Positions 19,337 through 28,097 of a DNA stretch of 64,000 nt are shown piece by piece. The first letter of the stretch is position 1; each line of letters starts with the position of its first letter. Below the pieces are notes generated by a model. It did not search any database. It was given only the letters and a program-made list of their open reading frames with translations, and was not told the origin of the DNA. A program made the position numbers and the translations under genes. Source of the DNA: Methanobacteriota archaeon. GTDB lineage: Archaea > Thermoplasmatota > Thermoplasmata > RBG-16-68-12 > JAJISG01. The DNA lies in contig JAUVFR010000004.1 in the NCBI GenBank assembly GCA_030594205.1, positions 34,689 through 98,688 on the forward strand, written 5' to 3'.

Positions 19337-20101
19337 CTAGGTCACCTCAACAGTAGCTTCTTCCTTTATCCATTTGTACCCCAGCTCCTCCAGTTTCTGG
19401 GCCAGGTCACTGCCACCCGAGCGGACGATCCTACCGTCCACCATGACGTGCACAAAGTCGGGTGTCACATAGTCGAGGAGACGCTGGTAATGGGTAATCA
19501 GGAGGATGCCCACCTCGGGGCTCGCGAAGTGGTCGATGGCCTCGGCCACGGTCTTCAACGCATCAATGTCCAGGCCCGAGTCGCTCTCGTCGAGGATGGC
19601 GATCCGGGGCGCGAGGACGAGCATCTGGAGAACCTCTGCCCGTTTCTTCTCCCCGCCCGAGAAGCCATCGTTCAGGTACCGGGCCCCAAAGCTGGGGTCC
19701 AGCTTCAAGAGGTTCATTCGCTCGTCCACATAGGCGAAGAACTCGGGGATTTCCATCTCGTTCTCGGGGTGCATCCGCTTGTAGGCCGCGTTCAGGAAGC
19801 TCCCCATCTTGATCCCGGGGACCTCTTGGGGGTACTGGAACCCGAGGAAAAGGCCCAGGCGGGCCCGGTAGTGAGGCAGGAGTCCGAGAATGGACGTTCC
19901 GTCCAAGAGAACGTCGCCCTCGTAGACCTCGTATCGAATGTGGCCCATGAGAACGTGGGAAAGGGTGGATTTGCCGCTGCCGTTGGGCCCCATCAGGGCA
20001 TGGATCTCGCCCGCCCTTACGGTGAGATCCAGGCCGTGAAGGATGGCCTTCCCGTCGACTCCGGCGTGCAGATTCTTGACCTCGAGGGCGGTCATGCCCA
20101 A
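19337..20101 (-). CDS. sufC: Fe-S cluster assembly ATPase SufC (copy 1)
   Basis: [23 protein letters not shown]...[19 protein letters not shown]...[37 protein letters not shown]. Confidence 0.97.
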   Translation of the reverse strand: MGMTALEVKNLHAGVDGKAILHGLDLTVRAGEIHALMGPNGSGKSTLSHVLMGHIRYEVYEGDVLLDGTSILGLLPHYRARLGLFLGFQYPQEVPGIKMGSFLNAAYKRMHPENEMEIPEFFAYVDERMNLLKLDPSFGARYLNDGFSGGEKKRAEVLQMLVLAPRIAILDESDSGLDIDALKTVAEAIDHFASPEVGILLITHYQRLLDYVTPDFVHVMVDGRIVRSGGSDLAQKLEELGYKWIKEEATVEVT

Positions 20102-20136
20102 TGACCTCTGGACGGTCTCCCTGACCTCACCGAAGC

Positions 20137-20151
20137 AATAACGGCGTTATT
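20137..20151. promoter_or_regulatory. Palindromic operator-like site upstream of sufC copy 1 (AATAACGGCGTTATT)
   Basis: Perfect 7-1-7 palindrome adjoining the TATA element attatataa (20149-20157); near-identical copy at 21061-21075. Confidence 0.75.
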
Positions 20152-20157
20152 ATATAA
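20149..20157. promoter_or_regulatory. TATA-box candidate (attatataa) for sufC (minus) and possibly the regulator (plus)
   Basis: AT-rich TATA element in the divergent intergenic region. Confidence 0.6.
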
Positions 20158-20237
20158 GCGTAACCAGCCCGGCTTTCGCCGGCGATGACGGGTCCGCAAC
20201 TTTTTATCTGCCACGGTCCATATCACACCGTATTGAA

Positions 20238-20964
20238 CGTGGACGACCTGGGCGGGCGCCAATGGTGTGAATACGCTGTGCCGGAGTTTCTCCCGGCGCT
20301 GCGTGCCGGAATCGCATACGACCTCGCCACCGAACACAATCTGAGTCAGCGGGAGATCGCCGAGCGCATGGGACTCACGCAGGCGGCCGTCAGCCATTAC
20401 ATCACGAAACGGCGCGGACGCCGTCCCCAAAGGCGGGACCACCGGCTGCGCAAATACGGGGAACGGCTGGCGGCTCGGATCGCCACCGGACTATCTGGCC
20501 CCAGGCTCACCGCGGCCATCTGCCGAACCTGTACCTCCTATCGAAAGACGGAGGAAGTCGGCCCATGCCCCTGCATCCTCGGCGGGGTCTCGAAACCCAA
20601 ATTCCTTCTCGCCCTCGGGGAACCTGGCGGGTTTCCCAAGCAGCCTTGCGAGACCTTTGTCGTCGAACGACTGTTGCCGTTCGTCCGCTCCGAGATCGCC
20701 AGGCGACTCGTCCCCGAGCGGGGCCAGGTTCGTGTGGCCCCCCTCCTCGGCGTCAGCCAACCCGCCGTGAGCCAGTACATGACCGGGCGGCGCGGGGAGG
20801 ACTCGACTCTCAAGAGCCACCCTGCCGTGAAGGAGCAGCTTGCCGGTTTGGAACGGCGCCTCGCTGAAGGCGTCCCGGACTCGGACCGGAAGCAGGCCCT
20901 GTGCGACGCATGCATCCAAATTCGGTCCCAACTGCTCGAATCCGGCGGCCTCCCCGCGGCATGA
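20238..20964 (+). CDS. Tandem-duplicated HTH (XRE-like) regulator with cysteines in each half; putative Fe-S-responsive suf regulator
   Basis: Two copies of CE..V...LP..R..IA..L...............GlTQ/SQ.AVSqYmT.RRG, each followed by CxxC (ICRTC, LCDAC), plus CPC; ORF caller start is 20185, but a TATA-like tttttatc at about 20203-20210 suggests a start near TTG 20232 or GTG 20238. Confidence 0.8.
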
Positions 20965-21060
20965 GTTATCGGACGGGGGACCCATCCGCTCGTCACCAAA
21001 CCCTTAAAATCTGCTCTCGATTTCTCCCGGGGCCGCATGAGAGAGAAGAACTACTTAACC

Positions 21061-21075
21061 GATAACGCCGTTATT
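21061..21075. promoter_or_regulatory. Palindromic operator-like site upstream of sufC copy 2 (GATAACGCCGTTATT)
   Basis: Matches the reverse complement of the 20137-20151 site except for one end base; lies between TATA-like ctacttaa (21051-21058) and the ATG at 21099. Confidence 0.75.
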
Positions 21076-21098
21076 GGGCCTAGGGTTCAGGAGCGTTC

Positions 21099-21842
21099 AT
21101 GCCAATCCAATTGGACATCCTAGACCTCCATGCCGGAATCGAGGAGAAGAAAATCCTTCGAGGCATCAGCCTCTCGGTTCGGCAGGGGGAAATCCACGCC
21201 TTGATGGGGCCGAACGGCAGCGGAAAGTCCACCCTCGCGTACGTCCTACTCGGGCATCCAGGCTACCGCGTCTTCGACGGGCAGGTGCTCCTGGACGGGG
21301 AGGACCTCCTGGCCATGGACACCGACGAGCGCGCCCGCCGCGGGTTGTTCCTGGGCTTCCAATACCCGACGGATCTGCCGGGGGTCAAGATGCGGCGCTT
21401 CCTCCGGGAGTCCTACCGGTCCATCCGGCCCGAGGAACCCGACGGGGAGGCGTTTGATGCGCGGGTGCAGGAGGAGCTTGGGAATCTGGACATCGACGAC
21501 ACCTTCCTCGGCCGGTACGTGAATCAAGGCTTCTCCGGGGGGGAGAAGAAGCGGGCGGAGGTCCTGCAGATGGCCCTGTTCCGGCCTCCCCTGGCCGTCA
21601 TGGACGAAACGGACTCCGGCCTCGATATCGACTCCCTTCAGGTCGTCTCCGACGCCATGAATCGACTCGCCCAGGAGGGCACGGGCATCCTGCTCATCAC
21701 GCACTATCAGCGCATCCTCCGGTACATCGTCCCGCAGGAGGTGCATGTCTTGATCGACGGGCGGATTGCCCGGTCGGGAGGCAAGGGCTTGGCGGCCAAG
21801 CTGGAGAAACGGGGATACGATTGGTTGCGTGAGGAGGCGTAA
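21099..21842 (+). CDS. sufC: Fe-S cluster assembly ATPase SufC (copy 2)
   Basis: [27 protein letters not shown]...[37 protein letters not shown]. Confidence 0.97.
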   Translation: MPIQLDILDLHAGIEEKKILRGISLSVRQGEIHALMGPNGSGKSTLAYVLLGHPGYRVFDGQVLLDGEDLLAMDTDERARRGLFLGFQYPTDLPGVKMRRFLRESYRSIRPEEPDGEAFDARVQEELGNLDIDDTFLGRYVNQGFSGGEKKRAEVLQMALFRPPLAVMDETDSGLDIDSLQVVSDAMNRLAQEGTGILLITHYQRILRYIVPQEVHVLIDGRIARSGGKGLAAKLEKRGYDWLREEA

Positions 21843-21844
21843 CG

Positions 21845-23095
21845 GTGGGGAAGCTCAAGGAGAGCGCATTGGACACACGGGCCATCCGACAGGATTTCCC
21901 AGTCCTGGACCAAGAGGTCCACGGGAAGCGGTTGGTCTACTTGGACAACGCGTCCACATCCCAGAAACCGCGTCCCGTGGTAGAGAAAATGAACGAGTAC
22001 CTCAACCTCTACACGGCCAACGTCCACCGGTCAATCTACCAGCTCGGGGAGCGGGCCACGGAGGCGTACGAGGGCGCACGAGACAAGATCCAGGCGTTCC
22101 TCAACGTCCGGGCCCGGGAGGAAGTCATTTACACCAGCGGGACCACGGAAGCCATCAACGCCGTGGCCTACAGCTGGGGAATGAAGGGAGGCCTTCAGGA
22201 AGGAGACGAGATCGTCTCGACGGTCATGGAACACCACTCCAACACGATTCCCTGGTACTTTCTACAAGACAAGCTCGGCGTGGTCCTCAAGTGGGTCGAC
22301 ATCCACGACGACGGTACGCTCAAGATGGAGGACTACGACGAGCTCATCACCTCGAGAACCAAGCTTGTCACGGTCACCCAATGCTCCAACGTATTGGGGA
22401 CCATCAACCCCGTGGCGGAGATCGCCAAACGGGCTCACGAGGCCGGGGCCCTCTGCCTCGTCGATGCGGCCCAGTCCGCGCCGCACATGCCCGTGGACGC
22501 CCAGGCCATCGACGCCGACTTCCTGGCGGTCTCGGGGCACAAGATGCTGGGACCCACCGGGATTGGCGTGCTCTGTGGGCGGGAAGACATCTTGGAAGAG
22601 ATGGAGCCCTTCATGGGGGGCGGGGAGATGATCCGGGAGGTTCACCTCGGATGGGCCCGGTGGAACGACTTGCCGTGGAAGTTCGAGGCGGGGACCCCCA
22701 ACATCATGGGGGCCATCGGCCTCGGGGCGGCGGTCGACTACCTGGAAGGTCTCGACATGCATCTCGTCCGGGAACACGAGAAGGCCCTCACCGCCTACGC
22801 CCTCGAACGCCTCGCAGGAATCGAGGGTCTCCGCGTTTACGGGCCCACGGACGTGAGCCAGCGGGCCGGCGTCGTCCCCTTCTTGCTCGAGGGTGTCCAC
22901 CCCCACGACATCGCATCCATCCTGGATTCGGAGGGCATCGCGGTGCGGGCAGGCCATCACTGCGCCCAGCCCCTGATGGATCGGCTGGACGTGCCCGCCA
23001 CGACCCGGGCGAGCTTCTACCTGTACAACACGGCGGAAGAGGCCGACCGTCTCGCAGAGGCGCTGAAGCGCGTCAAGGAGGTCTTCCGGCTGTGA
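21845..23095 (+). CDS. sufS: Cysteine desulfurase SufS
   Basis: RQDFPVLDQEVHGKRLVYLDNASTSQKPRPV...SGHKMLGPTGIGVLCGREDILEEMEPFMGGGEMI...VRAGHHCAQPLM. Confidence 0.97.
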   Translation: MGKLKESALDTRAIRQDFPVLDQEVHGKRLVYLDNASTSQKPRPVVEKMNEYLNLYTANVHRSIYQLGERATEAYEGARDKIQAFLNVRAREEVIYTSGTTEAINAVAYSWGMKGGLQEGDEIVSTVMEHHSNTIPWYFLQDKLGVVLKWVDIHDDGTLKMEDYDELITSRTKLVTVTQCSNVLGTINPVAEIAKRAHEAGALCLVDAAQSAPHMPVDAQAIDADFLAVSGHKMLGPTGIGVLCGREDILEEMEPFMGGGEMIREVHLGWARWNDLPWKFEAGTPNIMGAIGLGAAVDYLEGLDMHLVREHEKALTAYALERLAGIEGLRVYGPTDVSQRAGVVPFLLEGVHPHDIASILDSEGIAVRAGHHCAQPLMDRLDVPATTRASFYLYNTAEEADRLAEALKRVKEVFRL

Positions 23096-23478
23096 GCTAC
23101 GAGATGTATCAGGAGGTGATCCTGGACCACTACCAGAACCCCCGAAACAAGGGAGACCTGGATCCCGCGGACATCTGGGCCCGGGAAGACAACCCTCTCT
23201 GCGGGGATGAAATCGCCCTCTATCTCAAGCTCAACGACGCCAGCGTGGTGGAAGACGTGAAGTTCCAGGGCCAGGGATGCGCTATCAGCCAGGCCTCCGC
23301 TTCCATGCTCACGGTCAAACTCAAAGGGAAGACCTTGGAGGAGGTCCTCGCCATCGACGAGGACGCCGTCTTGCAGACCCTTGGCATCCCCATCAGCCAC
23401 GCCCGCCTCACGTGTGCCCTCCTCCCCTTGAGCGCTCTCCGAATCGGGCTCGAGACCTACCAAGAGGACGGCGCCTAG
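23092..23478 (+). CDS. sufU: SufU/NifU-like Fe-S scaffold or sulfurtransferase
   Basis: YQEVILDHYQNPRNKGDL...NPLCGDEIALYLKL...GQGCAISQASASML...LTCALLPL; GTG start overlaps sufS stop (GTGA). Confidence 0.95.
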   Translation: MSYEMYQEVILDHYQNPRNKGDLDPADIWAREDNPLCGDEIALYLKLNDASVVEDVKFQGQGCAISQASASMLTVKLKGKTLEEVLAIDEDAVLQTLGIPISHARLTCALLPLSALRIGLETYQEDGA

Positions 23479-24420
23479 ATGCAACGCAGCGTGGCGGGTT
23501 CTCCAGGCCGCAGGCTCGAGGAAGCACCCATCACCCGGCTCATCGGAAACACGCCGCTCGTCCAATTGAACGCGAAGACCTGGGGTCTCGAGGGGGTGAC
23601 CCTCCAGGCCAAAGCGGAGTGGTTCAACCCCGGGGGAAGCGTCAAGGATCGGCCCGCGCTCTGGATGGTTCGGGCTGCCCTCAAGCAGGGGGCCTACCGC
23701 GACGGGATGTCCCTTCTCGACGCGACATCCGGAAACATGGGTATCGCCCTTGCCATGCTCGGAGCGGCGTTGGGTGTCCCCACGAAGCTGGTCATCCCGT
23801 CCAATGTGAGCCAGACACGGCAGAACATCCTGCGCTCCTTCGGGGCCACGCTCGTTCTCTCGGACCCCTTGGCAGGGACGGACGGCGCGCAGCGGGTGGC
23901 GCGTCGCATCCAGACCGAGGATCCCGAGGCTTACCTCTACGTGGACCAATACAACAACCCCGCGAATTGGACCGCCCATTACGAAAGCACAGGCCCGGAA
24001 ATCCTCGACCAGACCGAGGGTGGCGTGACCCGTTTCGTCGCGGGCGTGGGGACGGGCGGAACCCTCGTGGGCACGGGGCGCCGCCTGAAGGAGGACGACA
24101 CCACGACCCAGATCATCGGATTCCAGCCCGCGGAACCCCTCCACGGCATCGAGGGACTCAAGCACATGGAGACCTCCCTGCAACCGGGGATCTTCGATCC
24201 CTCCATTCAGGACCGTGCCCTATTCGTGGAGACCGAGGAGGCTCAGCGTTACGCACGCCTCCTGGCCGAGCGGGAGGGGCTCCTGGTGGGCACTTCCTCG
24301 GGAGCGGCCCTGGCAGCCGCCCTCCAGGTGGGAGCAGGGCTCCATGAGGGCACCATTGTGACCGTTTTCCCGGATGCGGGGGAGCGTTACCTCAGCGAGC
24401 GTTACTGGGAGGATGGATAG
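23479..24420 (+). CDS. cysM: Cysteine synthase (CysM/CysK family PLP enzyme)
   Basis: ITRLIGNTPLVQLN...WFNPGGSVKDRPALWM...DATSGNMGIALAM...GVGTGGTLVGTGR...VGTSSGAAL. Confidence 0.9.
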   Translation: MQRSVAGSPGRRLEEAPITRLIGNTPLVQLNAKTWGLEGVTLQAKAEWFNPGGSVKDRPALWMVRAALKQGAYRDGMSLLDATSGNMGIALAMLGAALGVPTKLVIPSNVSQTRQNILRSFGATLVLSDPLAGTDGAQRVARRIQTEDPEAYLYVDQYNNPANWTAHYESTGPEILDQTEGGVTRFVAGVGTGGTLVGTGRRLKEDDTTTQIIGFQPAEPLHGIEGLKHMETSLQPGIFDPSIQDRALFVETEEAQRYARLLAEREGLLVGTSSGAALAAALQVGAGLHEGTIVTVFPDAGERYLSERYWEDG

Positions 24421-24864
24421 GTGCTGGAGCTCCCCGAGGACCTGCTTGAAGAACTCCGCCGGCACGCGGGAGAGGGGTACCCTGCCGAGGTGTGCGGCCT
24501 ACTGCTGGGCCTCGATGGGGAGATTCGGCGTATCACGGCGACCCGCCGGGCCACGAACCTCCGGGCCGCCACGACGCGCGACCGCTACGAAATCGACCCC
24601 CAGGACATCGTCGACGGGGACCGAGAAGCCCGGGAGGGGAATCTCGTGATCTTGGGCTTCTACCACTCGCACCCCGACCATCCCGCGGCCCCCTCCCGGT
24701 ACGATGCGGAGCGGGCATGGCCATGGTATTCCTACGTCATCCTAGCCGCCACGGCGGAGAGGGCGGAGCAAGCGACCGCGTGGCGCCGCGAGGGGACCGG
24801 GATGGTGGAGGAATCCTTGAGGTTTATTAGTCCTGGGAAAGTAGGAGAGTGTGAGCATGAGTAA
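24421..24864 (+). CDS. JAMM/MPN+ metalloprotease (Mov34/Mec+ family)
   Basis: EVCGLLLG...FYHSHPDHPAAPSRYDAERAWPWYSYVI; GTG start adjoining cysM stop. Confidence 0.93.
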   Translation: MLELPEDLLEELRRHAGEGYPAEVCGLLLGLDGEIRRITATRRATNLRAATTRDRYEIDPQDIVDGDREAREGNLVILGFYHSHPDHPAAPSRYDAERAWPWYSYVILAATAERAEQATAWRREGTGMVEESLRFISPGKVGECEHE

Positions 24865-26314
24865 GCCTCGCGTGACCATTCGCATCCCCACGCCGCTGCG
24901 GCCGTACGTGGACGACCGCGACAGCCTGGACCTAGAGGGGGAGACGGTCCAGGAGCTCCTGGACGGGCTCGTCGATCGATACGGACCCCTGAAGCGGTAC
25001 CTCATGGGAGACGACGGGAAGCTCCGCAACTTCGTGAACGTCTACGTGAACGACCAAGACATCCGGTACCTGGAACAAGAGAACACCGCGGTGGACGAGG
25101 GGGATACCGTCATCATCGTTCCCAGCGTCGCGGGAGGGGCTTTCCCCCACGTCACCCTGGGTCCCCGCCCTCCGGTCCGGGAAGGTCTCACCCAGGAGGA
25201 AATCAAACGGTACAGCCGCCATCTCATCCTACCTGAAGTGGGGTTGGAGGGGCAGGAGAAGCTCCGCCGTTCCAGCGCCCTGATCGTGGGCATGGGGGGT
25301 CTCGGGGCTCCCCTCGGGATGTACCTGACCGCCGCGGGCGTCGGGCGCCTCGGCCTGGTGGACTTCGACGTAGTGGAGGAGAGCAACCTGCAACGCCAGG
25401 TTCTGTTCGACACGAAAGACCTGGCCCGGCCAAAGCTCAGGGCGGCCCAGGACAGGCTGGAGGGGCTCAACCCGGGCGTGCAGGTGGAGACCCACGAGGC
25501 CCGCCTCACCAGCGACAACGCTTTGGATATCCTTACGGACTACGACGTCGTCATCGACGGGACCGACAATTTCCCCACCCGATATCTGGTCAACGACGCC
25601 AGTGTCCTTCTGGGGAAGCCCAACGTCTACGGAAGCATCTTTCGCTTCGAAGGGCAGGTCTCGGTCTTTGACGCCGCCCAAGGCCCTTGCTACCGCTGCC
25701 TCTACCCCGAACCGCCGCCCCCGGGCCTTGTCCCGAGCTGCGCGGAGGGCGGGGTCCTCGGCGTCCTGCCGGGAGTCGTGGGCAGCCTGCAGGCCGTGGA
25801 GGCGCTGAAGGTCCTCCTGGGGAAGGGGGACGCCCTCGTGGGTCGACTCCTCCTCTTCGACGCGATGAAAATGCGCTTCCGCGAGCTGAAGCTGCGGAAG
25901 GACCCGGGCTGTATGGTGTGCGGGGAGGATCCTACCGTGACGGAGCTCATCGACTACGAGGCATTCTGCGGCCTGGGGGAGGAGGACGCCCTGGATAGCG
26001 CGTTCCAGATCGACGTGACGGAGGCCGCCGCAATGATCGAGAAGGGGGATGCGATGCTCCTGGATGTCCGCGAGCCGATGGAGTGGCAGATCGTCCACAT
26101 CGACGGAGCCAAGCTCATGCCCGTGGGCGAGGTCCCTTACAAGGTCGGGGATCTCAGCACGGCAGACAACATCATCGTCCAGTGCCACACCGGAACCCGT
26201 AGCGCCCACATCACCCAGTTTCTCCGCGACCTGGGTTTCCAACGGGTCTGGAACATGGCCGGGGGCATCGACGCATGGGCGGCGCAGGTCGACCCGACCC
26301 TCACTCGATACTGA
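24857..26314 (+). CDS. Fusion: ubiquitin-like sulfur carrier (MoaD/ThiS/CysO-like) + E1-like MoeB/ThiF adenylyltransferase + rhodanese
   Basis: N-terminal FVNVYVNDQDIRYLEQENTAVDEGDTVIIVPSVAGG; IKRYSRHLILPEVGLEGQEKL...VGMGGLGAPLGMYL...IDGTDNFPTRY...CYRCLYPE; C-terminal LLDVREPMEWQIVHI...CHTGTRSA. Confidence 0.95.
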   Translation: MSKPRVTIRIPTPLRPYVDDRDSLDLEGETVQELLDGLVDRYGPLKRYLMGDDGKLRNFVNVYVNDQDIRYLEQENTAVDEGDTVIIVPSVAGGAFPHVTLGPRPPVREGLTQEEIKRYSRHLILPEVGLEGQEKLRRSSALIVGMGGLGAPLGMYLTAAGVGRLGLVDFDVVEESNLQRQVLFDTKDLARPKLRAAQDRLEGLNPGVQVETHEARLTSDNALDILTDYDVVIDGTDNFPTRYLVNDASVLLGKPNVYGSIFRFEGQVSVFDAAQGPCYRCLYPEPPPPGLVPSCAEGGVLGVLPGVVGSLQAVEALKVLLGKGDALVGRLLLFDAMKMRFRELKLRKDPGCMVCGEDPTVTELIDYEAFCGLGEEDALDSAFQIDVTEAAAMIEKGDAMLLDVREPMEWQIVHIDGAKLMPVGEVPYKVGDLSTADNIIVQCHTGTRSAHITQFLRDLGFQRVWNMAGGIDAWAAQVDPTLTRY

Positions 26315-26350
26315 ACCACTCCCGTCGGTGGTTCCCGGGGGAGGCCAGGC

Positions 26351-26746
26351 ATGGTTGAGCGGGTCCTCTTCATCTGTGTGGGGAACAGCTTTCGTAGCCA
26401 GATGGCAGAGGGGTTCGCGCGTCACTACGCCACGCCGAGGGTCCTGGTTCGAAGCGGAGGGATGAAGCCCGCCTCCGAGGTCAGCCCCGCGGCCATCCGT
26501 CTGATGTGGGAACGGGGCATCGACATCTCCCGCCATACGCCTAAGGCGGTGGACATGGCCTTTGCGAGTCAAGCGGACCGCATTGTTACGATGGGGTGTA
26601 GCCCCGAGGACGCGTGTCCCGCGGACCTCCTGGACCGAGCCGAGGAATGGTCCCTCCCCGACCCGGGAGGGATGGGAGAGGCAGAAGCCAGAGAACTGCG
26701 TGACGCGATCGATCATCGAACCCAGGCCCTATTGGACGAGCTGTAG
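26351..26746 (+). CDS. Low-molecular-weight phosphatase / thioredoxin-type arsenate reductase family
   Basis: VLFICVGNSFRSQMAEGFARHYA (CX5R)...GIDISRHTPK...VTMGCSPEDACP...WSLPDPGG. Confidence 0.9.
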   Translation: MVERVLFICVGNSFRSQMAEGFARHYATPRVLVRSGGMKPASEVSPAAIRLMWERGIDISRHTPKAVDMAFASQADRIVTMGCSPEDACPADLLDRAEEWSLPDPGGMGEAEARELRDAIDHRTQALLDEL

Positions 26747-26946
26747 AGCGGGCCCAAAGCAACCTTTATTGCCTTGTGGTTGCCAAAATAATCTTGTTAG
26801 TTTGGCTCATCGGTATGCCATCCAACCATCCTCATCCTGGGACCCTGAAGGGCGCTTATGATGAGGTCGCTTGACCGGCTTGTCTGCGAAGAAGGATTGG
26901 TATTCCTGCTCGTAGACCTCGTTTTGGGTACCTGTAGATCAAAGCA

Positions 26947-27813
26947 TCAATAGTAGATCGACGGTAAGAACGATCCCGAAGGCTCGTTGTAGAGGCCGAG
27001 GCTCATGAGGGTCATAGGCTGGACGACTTTGAGGCCATTCTGCAAGCACCACCTAAACAGCTCTCCGTTGCGAGTTGGCAGGAGAAAGCCGGCTGGCCCA
27101 ACGAATTCAGGCGCTGCCCCGATTAGAGCCTTCACGTCGTCATTGCTTTCTCCGACGGCATGGCCTGGGAACCCGATCACTGTCGCATATCCGGTAATCC
27201 GATCCCCACTCTCGACCACGATCGCGGTGCCCTGCTCAATGGCATCGAGTAGCGCCCCACCCCTTTCGTGACCGTGCACGCGATTGCACATTTGGTTGCA
27301 GAAATCTAGGTCGGTCTTTGTCGCCGGTCGGATTTCGTGACCAGGGATTTGCGAATGAAGCGGCGGCCCCTGCATGGAAACCAACATCTCGCGAACTTCA
27401 AAGCCCAGCTTGGCATACAAGACCAGGGAGCGGCGGTTGTAGGCCGCCTGCACCAGGCGCACACCGGGATGCTGCTTCTCAGCGGACCGGCGCAGAACAT
27501 CCTCCATCAGCCGCCGGCCAACTTTGTTATCTTGGACCGATGGATCAATCGTGAGGGGGCCGACACCAGCAACTGAATCGCGCTCATCGAGGATGTTGCT
27601 GCCGACGATGCGTCCGTCGAGTTCGGCGACAACTACATAGAAAGCCGGGGTTGAGAACCGTTTCGACCAGGCCGACGCGGTCCCGCTGTCAGGAGGCGTG
27701 ACGTCAGGGGGGAAGTTATGTTGTTTGGCGACTGTCTTAAATGCTTCATAGAAGATCGCAGTACATTGAGCCGCGTCCTCGACCTTGCCGCGACGAATTA
27801 CGATATCCATCAA
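26947..27813 (-). CDS. GNAT family N-acetyltransferase (two GNAT-like halves)
   Basis: IVIRRGKVEDAAQCTAIFYEAF...VGPLTIDPSVQDNKVGRRLMEDVLRRS...VRLVQAAYNRRSLVLYAKLGFE. Confidence 0.85.
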   Translation of the reverse strand: MMDIVIRRGKVEDAAQCTAIFYEAFKTVAKQHNFPPDVTPPDSGTASAWSKRFSTPAFYVVVAELDGRIVGSNILDERDSVAGVGPLTIDPSVQDNKVGRRLMEDVLRRSAEKQHPGVRLVQAAYNRRSLVLYAKLGFEVREMLVSMQGPPLHSQIPGHEIRPATKTDLDFCNQMCNRVHGHERGGALLDAIEQGTAIVVESGDRITGYATVIGFPGHAVGESNDDVKALIGAAPEFVGPAGFLLPTRNGELFRWCLQNGLKVVQPMTLMSLGLYNEPSGSFLPSIYY

Positions 27814-28097
27814 GCGTCCCCCTCTTCCCAGTCCGTCAAGCGTTGTAGGAATGCCATTCCCCCTAGGAAGCGCTCGGTGACATACAGTGGTGTCTATTGA
27901 AGCTCTTCAGAGTAGTCTAGTCAAATTATGCAGGTTTCAGGAAGATCAAGAATCCTAAGAACTTCCCTCTCTCTCTACCCCGGCAGCTTTGGTTCTCGGT
28001 ACGAAAACTCAAGATTACCCCGTGCCAGCATGGACCGCTAGGAAGGATAAGCCCTACATCACCGCTGGCATTTTAGTGCTGTAGTGGAGAACTCAAG

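Noticed and set aside
21766-23095. Upstream portion of the 570-aa ORF ending in SufU
   Set aside because: Out-of-frame read of sufS; only the last ~128 codons from GTG 23092 are real SufU
25229-26716. 495-aa minus-strand ORF
   Set aside because: Antisense to the MoeB-rhodanese fusion, biased composition
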